Numbered from the stretch's first letter, positions 1-7,170 are shown. The stretch: 12,253 nucleotides of DNA from Streptosporangiaceae bacterium (GCA_030041195.1 JASHOI010000089.1:1-12253), one strand, 5' to 3'. Made by a program: numbers and translations. Notes: generated by a model not told the origin, from the letters alone.

Positions 1-1274
1 CGCACGCCGGTGTTCGGCCGGAACTGGCCGTACGGCATCTCCAGCGCGGGCAGCACCTGGCTGTCCAGGTTCTCGCCCTCGGCGACGACCATCCGGAACC
101 GCGTGTTGCCCAGCGACACGAGCGTGGCCAGGGTGGCCGGGCCCGGCTGGTACTGGAACAGGAACGTGGGCGGGTCCTCGAGCTTCCCGATGCCCAGCGG
201 CCGCTTGATCAGCTTCACCGGCCGGTCCGACCGGGCGATCTTCCAGTTCCCCTCGCCCATGTGGCTCATCAGGATCGAGTCGGACGGGAAGTCCATCGCG
301 TACATCTCGGTGAAGTGCGCGTCGCCGATCAGCACGTGCCCGGCCGCGACCATCGCTGCGGTCAGCACGTCGCCCTCGGCCGCGTAGCCGTAGCCCTGGG
401 CCATCAGCGTGGACGCTGCGGCCAGCGGCAGCCGGGAGAACCTGCCGTCCTCGCCGATCGCGTCGAAGTGCGCCGTGTAGGCGCCGTAGCCCCCGGTGTC
501 GAGGATGTGCTTGAGCGCGACCTGCATCCGCGCGCTGTCGGCGCGCTCTTCCGCCGACAGCGCCGGGTCGATCTCGAAGTGCTCGTCCTCGAACGCGATG
601 ACGTCGTCCAGCTGCGCCTGGGTGACCTGCAGCATGCCGCGGTACAGGTCGCCCTGGGCCACCGCGAGGATCTCCGGGCCGAGGCTGCGGATCAGCGCGC
701 TCTCGTCCACCCGGATGTCGCCCATGTCGTTCATGGCGTAGCCGACGATCGCCACCTTGAGCGACTTCCACGCGGTCACGGCGGCCGCCGCCCGGGCCCA
801 CCGCCCGACGGCGGCGCGGAACTCCTCGCTCTTCCAGTCGTCGGTCAGCACGGCGAACCGGCGGCCGGCCCTGACCATCGCGTTCGCCGTGTCCTGGGCG
901 CCGTGCACGCCCTGGTTGTAGGTCATGTCGGCCATGTCCCACTCGGGCGTGACGTTCGGCTCGGGCTGGATGTTGGCCAGCAGGATCGGCAGCCGGGACT
1001 CGTTCAGCAGCCGCGCGACCCGCATGGCCGGCCCGTAGGTGAGCATCACCACCATGACCCCGTCGAGGTTGTCGTCCTCGAACTGCCGCATGGCGAGCTC
1101 GGCGTCCTCGCGGTACTTGATTGGCTCGCTCGGGAAGAACTCGGCGACGTCCGCGAGGTGCGCGGCGATCTCGCGGGCATAGCCTGCCTGCCGCGCCGCG
1201 ATGTCGGGGATCATGTCGTCGTACAGGTCCTGCATGATGCCCAGAATCCCGATCTTGGGCTTGCGGTCAGACAT
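1..1274 (-). CDS. araA: L-arabinose isomerase, C-terminus cut by window edge
   Basis: Likely converts L-arabinose to L-ribulose in the cytoplasm, the first step of arabinose breakdown. 424 codons are visible; family members are about 500 residues, so the C-terminus lies outside the window. The start ATG at 1274 follows a clear AGGAGG six bases upstream. The N-terminus (MSDRKPKIGILGIMQDLYDD) has the Rossmann-like opening of the AraA/FucI fold. Likely metal and catalytic positions by comparison with E. coli AraA are E300 (GYAAEGD), E323 (HFTEMY) and H338 (MSHMGEG); the last conserved histidine would fall past the edge. It is the third gene of araB-araD-araA, 56 bases after araD. Identification rests on these motifs plus the araB/araD neighbours. 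The broader fucose/arabinose isomerase family is the only real alternative. Confidence 0.93.
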   Translation of the reverse strand, partial: MSDRKPKIGILGIMQDLYDDMIPDIAARQAGYAREIAAHLADVAEFFPSEPIKYREDAELAMRQFEDDNLDGVMVVMLTYGPAMRVARLLNESRLPILLANIQPEPNVTPEWDMADMTYNQGVHGAQDTANAMVRAGRRFAVLTDDWKSEEFRAAVGRWARAAAAVTAWKSLKVAIVGYAMNDMGDIRVDESALIRSLGPEILAVAQGDLYRGMLQVTQAQLDDVIAFEDEHFEIDPALSAEERADSARMQVALKHILDTGGYGAYTAHFDAIGEDGRFSRLPLAAASTLMAQGYGYAAEGDVLTAAMVAAGHVLIGDAHFTEMYAMDFPSDSILMSHMGEGNWKIARSDRPVKLIKRPLGIGKLEDPPTFLFQYQPGPATLATLVSLGNTRFRMVVAEGENLDSQVLPALEMPYGQFRPNTGV

Positions 1275-1297
1275 CGAATTCCTCCTGAACGTAGAGC

Positions 1298-1316
1298 CCG
1301 GCCCCGGTTCGGCCGG
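1298..1316 (-). other. Small hairpin between araD and araA
   Basis: In the 56-base gap between araD and araA, CCGGCC (1298-1303) is the inverted complement of GGCCGG (1311-1316), with a 7-base loop. On the mRNA it lies about 15 bases before the araA Shine-Dalgarno sequence. No U-run follows, so it is not an intrinsic terminator. It could stabilise or space the messages, but short G/C palindromes also occur by chance in such DNA. Confidence 0.3.
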
Positions 1317-1330
1317 TCCCAGCGGGGTGG

Positions 1331-2011
1331 TCAGCGCTGGCCATACTCCTGCTGGTAGCGCCGGTACAGTGCGTCGATCTGTTCTTGCGTTAGCGGGGTG
1401 AGCGGGCCGCCGAACGCGCGGGCCAGGTGCACGGTACGCGCCGCGTCCTCGCACATCACGGCGGCCTTCAGCGCGTCGCGGGCGGTGCCGCCGATCGTGA
1501 ACACCCCGTGGCTGCGCATCAGCACCGCGGGCGAGCGGTGGCCGGACAGCGTGGCGACGATGCCGTGGCCGATCTCGTCGCTGCCGATGAGCGCGAACGG
1601 GCCGACCGGGATCTCGCCGCCGAACTCATCGGCCATCGCCGTGATCACGCACGGGATCGCCTCGCCGCGTGCCGCCCACGCGGTGGCGTAGCCGGAGTGC
1701 GTGTGCACGACGCCGCCCACCTCGGGCATCTGCCGGTAGACGTAGGCGTGCGTGGCGGTGTCGCTCGAGGGGCGGTAGCCCATGCTGTTCACGGCGGGGT
1801 CGTCGATCACGTTGCCGTCCAGGTCGCAGACCACCATCGACTCCGGGGTCAGGTCCGGGTAGCCGACGCCGCTGGGCTTGATCACCATGAGGTCCTCGCC
1901 CGGAACCCGCGCCGAGATGTTGCCGGAGGTCCAGGCCACCAGGCCCGCCGCGACCAGGTCGGCGTGCAGGCCGCTCACCGTGCGCCGGAGTTCTGCCAGG
2001 TCCGCGCTCAT
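1331..2011 (-). CDS. araD: L-ribulose-5-phosphate 4-epimerase
   Basis: A 226-residue class II aldolase/epimerase that converts L-ribulose 5-phosphate to D-xylulose 5-phosphate, feeding the pentose phosphate pathway. Family motifs are in order: SGNIS (29-33), KPSG (45-48), PSSDT (81-85), VVHTHS (101-106) and RSHGVF (166-171). By alignment with E. coli AraD the zinc ligands would be H103, H105 and H168, with D84 in the active site. Length matches the family (about 230). The start ATG at 2011 has GGAG six bases upstream and lies 19 bases after the araB stop, so the two are probably co-transcribed and coupled. A longer reading in the same frame up to 2281 runs through araB in another frame and lacks family sequence. 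Fuculose-phosphate aldolase is a relative, but the context favours AraD. Confidence 0.95.
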   Translation of the reverse strand: MSADLAELRRTVSGLHADLVAAGLVAWTSGNISARVPGEDLMVIKPSGVGYPDLTPESMVVCDLDGNVIDDPAVNSMGYRPSSDTATHAYVYRQMPEVGGVVHTHSGYATAWAARGEAIPCVITAMADEFGGEIPVGPFALIGSDEIGHGIVATLSGHRSPAVLMRSHGVFTIGGTARDALKAAVMCEDAARTVHLARAFGGPLTPLTQEQIDALYRRYQQEYGQR

Positions 2012-2030
2012 ACGCTGCTCCCCGTCCGCC

Positions 2031-3716
2031 TCATGCCACCCCTCCCGACGCCGCGGCCAGCACCCGGTCACGCACCCCGCGGAGCCGGTGCATGACCTCG
2101 TTGCCGCCGCGGCCAAAGTAGTCGTGCAGCAGCAGGTACTCGGCGTACAGGCGGTCGTAGACGTCGGCGCTGACCGGGTCGGGCAGGTACACCGCCTCGT
2201 GCCTGCCGCCCATGGCCTGCGCCGCGGCCGGGACGTCGGGGTAGCAGCCTGCGGCGACCGCCGCGTGGATGGCCGAGCCAAGGGCCGGTCCCTGCTCGGA
2301 ACTGATCAGGCTCAGCGGCCGCCGGGTCACATCGGCGTAGATCTGCAGCACAAACTCGTTCTTGGTCAGGCCGCCCGCGATGATCAGGTCGGTGACCGGG
2401 ATACCGTTCGAGCCGAACGCGTCGATGATGACCCGTGTCCCGAACGCGGTGGCCTCGACCAGGGCCCGGTAGATGTCCGGGGCCCGGGTGGCCAGCGTGA
2501 GGCCGACGATCGCGCCGGACAGATGGTGGTCGACGAGCACGCTGCGGTTGCCGCTCAGCCAGTCGAGCGCGATCAGCCCGTGCGCTCCGGCCGGCTGCTT
2601 CGCGGCCTCCTCGGACAGCAGATCATGCAGGGTGATGCCGCGCCGGGCGGCCTCGTCCCGGTACTCCCCCGGGACCGCGTAATCGGCGAACCAGGCGAAG
2701 ATGTCGCCGACCCCGCTCTGTCCGGCCTCATAGCCCCACATCCCGGCCACGATGCCGCCGTCGACCACGCCGCACATCCCCGGGACCTCGGCCAGCTTGG
2801 CGCCGTTCATCACGTGGCAGGTCGACGTTCCCATGATCGCGACCATCTGCCCGGGCGAGATCGCGGCGGCGGCCGGCACGGTCACGTGCGCGTCGACGTT
2901 GCCGACCGCGACCGCTATCCCCTCGGGCAGCCCGGTCCACGCGGCCGCCTGCGCGGTCAGCGACCCCGCCTTGCGGCCCAGCGGCAGCACGGGGTGCTCC
3001 AGCTTGTCGGCGGCGAAGTGCGCGAACCCCGGGTGCAGCTGGCCAAGGAACTCGCGCGACGGGTAGTGGCCGTCCTGCCAGATGCCCTTGTACCCGGCCG
3101 TGCAGGCGTTCCGCGTCTCCGTCCCGGTGAGCTGCCAGATGATCCAGTCCGCGGCCTCGATCCACCGGTCGGTCTGCCGGTAGATCTCCGGGTCCTCCTC
3201 GAGCAGTTGCAGTCCCTTGGCGAACTGCCACTCGGACGAGATCTTCCCCCCGTAGCGGGCTATCCAGGGCTCGTGCCGCTCGTGGGCGAGCGCGTTGATC
3301 CGGTCAGCCTGGGGCTGTGCCGCGTGATGCTTCCATAGCTTCGGGTAGGCGTGCGGCCGCCCGGAGAGCCCCGGAAGCTGGCACAGCGGCGTGCCGTCCG
3401 CCAGCACCGGCAGCACGGTGCACGCGGTGAAATCGGTGCCGATCCCGACGATGAGGGCCGGATCGACGCCGGCCACGGCCAGCGCCGCGGGCACGGCCTC
3501 ACGGAGCACGTCGCGGTAGTCCTCGGGATCCTGCAGCGCCCAGTCCGGGGGCAGCGGCTCGCCGGTGGCCGCCAGCGTCTCGTCCATCACGCCGTGGCGG
3601 TACTCCTGGACGGCGGTGCCAAGCTCGGCCCCGTCGCTCACCCGCACCACGACGGCCCGGCCGGACAGCGTGCCGAAGTCAATCCCCAGCACGCAGGCGT
3701 CCCCAGCTGTGGTCAC
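2031..3716 (-). CDS. araB: Ribulokinase (FGGY family)
   Basis: Phosphorylates L-ribulose with ATP to L-ribulose 5-phosphate. A 561-residue protein, close to the 566 of E. coli AraB. The FGGY N-terminal nucleotide-binding strand is LGIDFGTLSGRAVVV (10-24), where DFGTLSGR is typical of ribulokinases. GNVDAHV (about 273-279) carries the likely catalytic Asp (about 275). GTST (296-299) and IIAGGLTKNEF (about 445-455) are the C-terminal phosphate and adenosine loops. I chose GTG at 3716 because GGAGG (3724-3728 on the opposite strand) sits seven bases upstream; an in-frame GTG at 3734 would put that ribosome site inside the gene. First gene of araBDA, 218 bases downstream of the regulator and preceded by a LacI-type operator. 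Confidence 0.95.
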   Translation of the reverse strand: MTTAGDACVLGIDFGTLSGRAVVVRVSDGAELGTAVQEYRHGVMDETLAATGEPLPPDWALQDPEDYRDVLREAVPAALAVAGVDPALIVGIGTDFTACTVLPVLADGTPLCQLPGLSGRPHAYPKLWKHHAAQPQADRINALAHERHEPWIARYGGKISSEWQFAKGLQLLEEDPEIYRQTDRWIEAADWIIWQLTGTETRNACTAGYKGIWQDGHYPSREFLGQLHPGFAHFAADKLEHPVLPLGRKAGSLTAQAAAWTGLPEGIAVAVGNVDAHVTVPAAAAISPGQMVAIMGTSTCHVMNGAKLAEVPGMCGVVDGGIVAGMWGYEAGQSGVGDIFAWFADYAVPGEYRDEAARRGITLHDLLSEEAAKQPAGAHGLIALDWLSGNRSVLVDHHLSGAIVGLTLATRAPDIYRALVEATAFGTRVIIDAFGSNGIPVTDLIIAGGLTKNEFVLQIYADVTRRPLSLISSEQGPALGSAIHAAVAAGCYPDVPAAAQAMGGRHEAVYLPDPVSADVYDRLYAEYLLLHDYFGRGGNEVMHRLRGVRDRVLAAASGGVA

Positions 3717-3723
3717 CGACCTA

Positions 3724-3728
3724 CCTCC
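3724..3728 (-). promoter_or_regulatory. araB ribosome binding site that sets the start
   Basis: GGAGG on the minus strand, seven bases before GTG 3716. It supports the shorter araB start over the GTG at 3734, which has no comparable site. Confidence 0.7.
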
Positions 3729-3747
3729 ATCCACGGACGCATGCGAT

Positions 3748-3764
3748 CCCGGCTTCCGGCCGGG
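3748..3764 (-). other. Hairpin in the araB leader
   Basis: CCCGGC (3748-3753) pairs with GCCGGG (3759-3764) around a 5-base loop, about 30 bases before the araB start. The leader between the operator and araB is about 160 bases if transcription starts near the operator. No U-run follows. Function unknown; it may be chance in G/C-rich DNA. Confidence 0.25.
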
Positions 3765-3875
3765 GGCCGCCGTCGCGACCGGACGCGCCCCGGCCTGCGG
3801 GCACGGACCCGCCCCCAGCCCCAGGAGAGAACCAGCTCACCTCGGCCACAGCGGACGACCTGCTCATACTCAAAT

Positions 3876-3889
3876 TGTTAGCGCTAACA
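3876..3889. promoter_or_regulatory. LacI-family operator upstream of araBDA
   Basis: TGTTAGCGCTAACA is a perfect 14-bp palindrome with a central GC step, the shape expected for LacI-family operators. It lies in the 218-base gap between the LacI-type regulator and araB, with an A/T-rich flank on the araB side. It is the natural site where the adjacent regulator would block araBDA transcription. I could not place convincing -35 and -10 boxes next to it. Confidence 0.85.
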
Positions 3890-3934
3890 GCCTGGCCGTG
3901 GTGCACAGGTACCCCTTCTTTTACTATTTGCCGA

Positions 3935-4957
3935 TCAGCGGCGGGGCCGGCCTGCGCTGGAGCGCACGATCAGCTCCGGGGCGACTGGCAACCGGGCGCC
4001 GGGCGCCGGGCGCCCGCAGATCCGGTCGACCAGCAGCCGCAACGCCTGCTTGCCGAGTTCTCCGAAATCTTGCCGCACCGTGGTCAGCGGAGGGAGGAAG
4101 AAGGCAGATTCAGGTATGTCGTCAAACCCGACCACGCTGACGTCGGCGGGGACCTGGCGCCCGTGCTCGCCGAGCGCACGGAGCAACCCGAGCGCCATCT
4201 GGTCGTTTGCGCAGAACACGGCGCTCACTCCGGGCATCCTCGCCAACTGGTGCCCGACCTCGTAGCCTGACCTCGCCGACCAGTCTCCGCGGACGATCTC
4301 CGGCTCCGTCGTGCCCGTCTCCCGCAAGGCCCGGCCCCACCCTTCCGCCCGCTCCCTCGCGTCCAGGGTGGAGTCCGGCCCGCCCACGTAGTGCACCGTC
4401 GGATGGCCCAGGTCGAGCAGGTATCGCGTGGCCTGAAAGGCACCCGCGATGTTGTCGATCGCGACCGAGTCAAGCGGCGCCCGGGTGCCGCAGCCCACGG
4501 CGACAAGAGGCACGTCGGTCGCGACTCCGGTGAGCGCCTCCAGGGCGGGCATCTCAGAGGCGATCACGATGATCCCCTCGACGCCCTGGCCGAGGAACCG
4601 GTCGACCGCCTCCTGCAGCGACCGGCGGTCGAAGGCCGGAAGGCTGGTGATCGTGACCGAATAGCCGGAATGGGCCGCCCGCTCGATCCCGTAGAGCATG
4701 GAAGCCGGGCCGTAGAGCGTGGTGTCGAACGAGATCACCCCGAGCGTGTGGGTGCGCCCGGTGACCAGGCTGCGCGCGGCGGCGTTGGGCCGGTAGCCAA
4801 GCTGGCGAATGGCCGCCAGGACATCTTCTCTGGTCTGCGGCCTGACATTGGGATGCCCGTTGAGGACGCGGGAGACTGTCTGGTGCGAGACGCCGGCCAG
4901 GCGGGCGACATCTGCCATCACCGGCCGTGCGGCCGGCCCGTTCGCGGTCGTCGCCAC
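3935..4957 (-). CDS. LacI-family transcriptional regulator, likely arabinose repressor
   Basis: A 340-residue DNA-binding sugar sensor, probably repressing araBDA and relieved by L-arabinose or a pathway intermediate. Residues 14-34 form the LacI helix-turn-helix (MADVARLAGVSHQTVSRVLN), the hinge is GYRPNAAARSL (about 54-64), and the rest is the two-lobe periplasmic-binding-like core, ending with VSVVGFDDIPESAFFLPPLT and RQDFGELG as usual. I chose GTG at 4957 because GAGGGG (4963-4968) lies five bases upstream and the length is typical. Longer alternatives (ATG 4987, GTG 5032, TTG 5062) lack such a site and would add a basic tail. It reads in the same direction as araBDA, 218 bases upstream. 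The effector is inferred from context only. Confidence 0.92.
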   Translation of the reverse strand: MATTANGPAARPVMADVARLAGVSHQTVSRVLNGHPNVRPQTREDVLAAIRQLGYRPNAAARSLVTGRTHTLGVISFDTTLYGPASMLYGIERAAHSGYSVTITSLPAFDRRSLQEAVDRFLGQGVEGIIVIASEMPALEALTGVATDVPLVAVGCGTRAPLDSVAIDNIAGAFQATRYLLDLGHPTVHYVGGPDSTLDARERAEGWGRALRETGTTEPEIVRGDWSARSGYEVGHQLARMPGVSAVFCANDQMALGLLRALGEHGRQVPADVSVVGFDDIPESAFFLPPLTTVRQDFGELGKQALRLLVDRICGRPAPGARLPVAPELIVRSSAGRPRR

Positions 4958-4962
4958 CAGGT

Positions 4963-4968
4963 CCCCTC
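4963..4968 (-). promoter_or_regulatory. Ribosome binding site of the LacI-type regulator
   Basis: GAGGGG on the minus strand, five bases before GTG 4957. This is the only strong Shine-Dalgarno match among the candidate starts. Confidence 0.6.
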
Positions 4969-5090
4969 GGTCACTGGCTGATCCCATAGCCCGCGCGACG
5001 CGGCGTCTTCGCGGGATGATGTTTCCGCTCACATCCCGTATCGTCGAGCGCCGCGTCTGCAAGCAGTATCTAGGGTAAGCGAGAACGTGA

Positions 5091-5097
5091 TGTTAGC
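5091..5097. promoter_or_regulatory. Half-site of the ara operator near the regulator promoter
   Basis: TGTTAGC matches exactly one half of the 3876-3889 palindrome; the second half is not conserved. It lies about 130 bases upstream of the regulator start and just upstream of the divergent TPR gene. It might allow weak autoregulation, but a 7-base match alone is slender evidence. Confidence 0.3.
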
Positions 5098-5157
5098 CGA
5101 CGGCCGCCTGTGTCCCGCCATTTGATAGAACGCCCAGATCCTGGAACCCTACGGGCC

Positions 5158-6624
5158 ATGGAGGGAGAGCGGGCCCCGTTCAAGCGACCGATCTCACCGA
5201 CGGCCATGGCCACCGAAACCGCCGAGCTCGAGCAGACCGTGGCGGCAGATGAGAGCACACTCGGCGCGAAGCACCCGGACACCCTCACGGCCAAGGCGGC
5301 GCTGGCCCGCTGCTACCTGTCCGCCGGGCGGGCCGCCGAGGCGGTGACGCTGCTCGAGACCAGCGTGCCGGCCTGCGAGGATGTGCTCGGTCCCGACCAC
5401 GCGGACACCCTGCAATCCCGTAATGATCTTGCTGTGAGCTACCGCTCAGCGGGGCGCGTGGCCGAGGCGGTCGCGCTGCACGAGCAGAATCTCTCGATCC
5501 AGGAGCGGCTGCTCGGATCCGATCATCCCGGCACGCTGGTGACCCGCTCCAATCTCGCCAGCGCGTTGTGGGCCGCGGGCCAAACCAGCGCGGCACTGAC
5601 CGCGTATCAGCACACCCTGGCCGACCAGGAACGGGTGCTGGGTCCCGAACATGCCGACGCCACGCATACCCGCGGCAACCTGGCCAGCGCCTACCGGGCG
5701 GACGGGCGGATACCCGAGGCGATCGCCTTGCACGAGCAGAACCTGGCGATCAGGGAACGGGTTCTCGGCCCGGACGATCCCGACACCCTCTCCTCACGGC
5801 ATGGCCTGGCGAGAGCCTTTGCCGCGGCCGGACGGCTCGTCGACGCGGTGCCGCTGCAACGGGACACGGCCGCCGACCGCGAACGCGTCCTCGGTGCCGA
5901 CCACCCGGACACCCTCGCATCCCGCAACGGCCTGGCCGCTGTGTACAGCTCCGCTGGCTGGTTTCCCGACGCGATCGCGCTCTTCGAGAGCACCGTCGCC
6001 GACGCCCAGCGGGTGCTTGGCGCCGATCATCCCGGCACGCTCGCGTTCCGCAACGATCTTGCCGCGGCCTACCAGCAGACCGGGCGCACCAGCGAGGCCA
6101 TCGAACTGCTAGAGCCGACCCTTGCCAGCCGGGAGCGCTTGCTCGGCGCCGAGCACCCGGACACCCTCGCATCCCGCAACGACCTGGCCGCCGCATACGC
6201 CAAAGCCGGCCGGATGGGTGACGCGATCACGCTGCACGAGCGCAACGTGGCCGACCTGGAGCGGCTGCTGGGGGCCGATCACCCGACCACCCTCACCTCG
6301 CGCGGCAACCTCGCCGCCGCCTACGGCCGGGCGGACCGGCTGCCGGAGGCGATCGCGCTGCACGAGCAGACACTGGCCGACCGCGAGCGGCTGCTCGGCC
6401 CCGACCACCCCGCCACCCTCACCTCGTGCAACAACCTCGCCGCTGCCTATGCGAGGGCCGACCGGCTGCGCGAGTCGATCGCGTACTACAAGCGCGCGCT
6501 CGGCGGGCGCAAGCGCGTGCTGGGCGCCGACCACCCCGCAACCCGCGCCACCCGCGAGGCCCTGGCGCGGGTTCGCGACCGCCGCCACGCCTCCCTGCTC
6601 TCGCTGCGCCGTCGCCCCTCCTAG
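5158..6624 (+). CDS. Tetratricopeptide repeat protein, ten 42-residue repeats
   Basis: About 488 residues, nearly all TPRs of the kinesin-light-chain type (TPR_10/TPR_12 style). Ten consecutive units of exactly 42 residues follow the pattern LGxDHPxTLxxRNxLAxAYxxAGRxxEAIxLxExxLAxxER, and an eleventh partial unit ends in a basic tail (RDRRHASLLSLRRRPS). No signal peptide or membrane segment, so probably a cytoplasmic protein-protein interaction scaffold. In actinobacteria such arrays often form the C-terminus of NB-ARC ATPases, but no such domain is present here. The start is uncertain: ATG 5158 is chosen because the stretch from GTG 5110 to 5157 uses rare A/T-ending codons (ATA, CTA, CCT, GGA); neither start has a good ribosome site, and ATG 5206 is also possible. 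Divergent from the regulator. Partners unknown. Confidence 0.85.
   Translation: MEGERAPFKRPISPTAMATETAELEQTVAADESTLGAKHPDTLTAKAALARCYLSAGRAAEAVTLLETSVPACEDVLGPDHADTLQSRNDLAVSYRSAGRVAEAVALHEQNLSIQERLLGSDHPGTLVTRSNLASALWAAGQTSAALTAYQHTLADQERVLGPEHADATHTRGNLASAYRADGRIPEAIALHEQNLAIRERVLGPDDPDTLSSRHGLARAFAAAGRLVDAVPLQRDTAADRERVLGADHPDTLASRNGLAAVYSSAGWFPDAIALFESTVADAQRVLGADHPGTLAFRNDLAAAYQQTGRTSEAIELLEPTLASRERLLGAEHPDTLASRNDLAAAYAKAGRMGDAITLHERNVADLERLLGADHPTTLTSRGNLAAAYGRADRLPEAIALHEQTLADRERLLGPDHPATLTSCNNLAAAYARADRLRESIAYYKRALGGRKRVLGADHPATRATREALARVRDRRHASLLSLRRRPS
5260..6565 (+). repeat. 126-bp tandem repeats encoding the TPR array
   Basis: Ten units of exactly 126 bp run from 5260 to 6519, each beginning with a codon pair for Leu-Gly, followed by a partial eleventh unit. 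The words GACACCCTC, GCATCCCGCAAC and GAGCGG recur in several units, for example around 5905-5930 and 6160-6185. The identical unit length and retained DNA similarity point to expansion by duplication, and copy number may vary between strains. Confidence 0.85.
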
Positions 6625-6657
6625 CGCACACGCCCTTCCCCGCGCACACCCCCGCCG

Positions 6658-6746
6658 CGCCGTGGCCCGCCCCGCTATGACCCGCCCGCTGTGGCCCGCC
6701 CCGCCGTTGCCCGCCAGCTGTGGCCAGTCCCGGCCGTGGCCAGTCC
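6658..6746 (+). repeat. Degenerate 14-16 bp GC-rich minisatellite
   Basis: About six imperfect copies of a unit close to CGCTGTGGCCCGCC follow one another (units near 6658, 6673, 6687, 6701, 6716 and 6731). The last two complete copies share TGGCCAGTCC. It starts about 35 bases after the TPR stop codon. No coding or regulatory role is visible. Confidence 0.5.
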
Positions 6747-6838
6747 CCACCCTGGCCCCGGCCCGTTTTCGCCCCCCGCAGGCAGGCGGCCGGCATGATC
6801 ATCGCAACTCTTCACGGGATCCGTTGCTTTCGTGTCCT

Positions 6839-6866
6839 GGTTTGTCCGTTTTACGGTCACCAAACC
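6839..6866. other. Nested hairpin downstream of the TPR gene
   Basis: Outer stem GGTTTG (6839-6844) with CAAACC (6861-6866); inner stem CCGT (6846-6849) with ACGG (6853-6856) and a TTT loop. It lies about 215 bases past the TPR stop. There is no T-run after it on either strand, so a factor-independent terminator is not well supported. Confidence 0.3.
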
Positions 6867-6900
6867 CGTGAGAAGTGAGGGTGGGGACCGAGAATAGGGA

Positions 6901-6917
6901 ACTCGTTCGGGACGAGT
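6901..6917. other. Perfect 6-bp inverted repeat
   Basis: ACTCGT (6901-6906) and ACGAGT (6912-6917) flank TCGGG. It could be a protein binding site or an RNA hairpin upstream of the importer promoters. No family can be assigned. Confidence 0.25.
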
Positions 6918-6953
6918 GGGGCGGACGGGTCTATTTAGTCGCGATTCGGGCGG

Positions 6954-6981
6954 TGGACTTCGCGGATATGCGGTGTATAAC
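6954..6981 (+). promoter_or_regulatory. Candidate housekeeping promoter upstream of the importer
   Basis: TGGACT (6954-6959) and TATAAC (6976-6981) are spaced 16 bases apart, matching four and five of six consensus positions for the primary sigma factor. Transcription would start near 6988, giving a leader of about 270 bases before the ATPase gene. Prediction from boxes only. Confidence 0.35.
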
Positions 6982-7008
6982 GACTCAACTAAGGAAGTTC
7001 ATCGGCTC

Positions 7009-7038
7009 TTGACAGTGGCGTAACGCCGGATTGACACT
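7009..7038 (+). promoter_or_regulatory. Second candidate promoter with perfect TTGACA
   Basis: TTGACA (7009-7014) is a perfect -35 box; GACACT (7033-7038), 18 bases on, is a weak -10. A second TTGACA occurs at 7031-7036, exactly 22 bases after the first. Between them lies the small palindrome GGCGTAACGCC (7017-7027), which could be an operator. A promoter here would start just before the LacI-like site at 7051-7062. Confidence 0.35.
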
Positions 7039-7050
7039 ACTTCACAGATT

Positions 7051-7062
7051 TGAAACGTTCCA
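7051..7062. promoter_or_regulatory. Imperfect LacI-type operator upstream of the importer
   Basis: TGAAACGTTCCA is a 12-base palindrome with one mismatched pair and a central CG, resembling operators of LacI-family sugar regulators (GAAACGTTTC type). It differs from the ara operator, so a different regulator would bind. It sits just downstream of the TTGACA boxes, where a repressor would block transcription. The site is short and may be coincidental. Confidence 0.4.
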
Positions 7063-7075
7063 GAGAGGGCTGCAG

Positions 7076-7099
7076 CCGGAAGTTGAAGTTGACTTCCGG
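7076..7099 (+). other. Leader hairpin
   Basis: CCGGAAGT (7076-7083) is the exact inverted complement of ACTTCCGG (7092-7099), with an 8-base loop. It lies in the importer leader, and its right arm is the beginning of the 30-bp tandem repeat. Confidence 0.4.
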
Positions 7100-7170
7100 G
7101 AGGCTGACGGCCAGAAGGCTGACTTCCGGGAAGCCGACGGCCACCAGCCTGACGGCCGGAAACCGACGAC
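7091..7170 (+). repeat. 30-bp tandem repeat in the importer leader
   Basis: Two copies with a period of exactly 30 bp (7091-7120 and 7121-7150) share GACTTCCGGGA at their starts and match at about 24 of 30 positions. A third, more degenerate copy starts at 7151 (GACGGCCGGAAACCGACGAC). Each of the first two contains an ACTTCCGG word that can pair with the upstream CCGGAAGT, so alternative RNA folds are possible. Confidence 0.6.

Noticed and set aside
261..1358. Plus-strand open frame opposite araA
   Set aside because: Antisense shadow of the isomerase gene, with low-complexity composition and no domain.
1878..3338. Long plus-strand open frame opposite araB and araD
   Set aside because: It is antisense to two well-supported enzymes; its His/Arg/Gly/Val-rich translation is what GC-rich antisense reading produces, with no family motif.
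3721..3906. 61-codon minus-strand frame spanning the operator and araB leader
   Set aside because: It starts over the operator, has no ribosome site or recognisable product, and overlaps the araB Shine-Dalgarno sequence.
5110..5157. GTG start adding 16 residues to the TPR protein
   Set aside because: The added codons are mostly A/T-ending and rare for this DNA, and no ribosome site precedes the GTG; kept only as an alternative start.
6839..6866. Intrinsic terminator of the TPR gene
   Set aside because: The hairpin has no T-run and lies over 200 bases past the stop codon.
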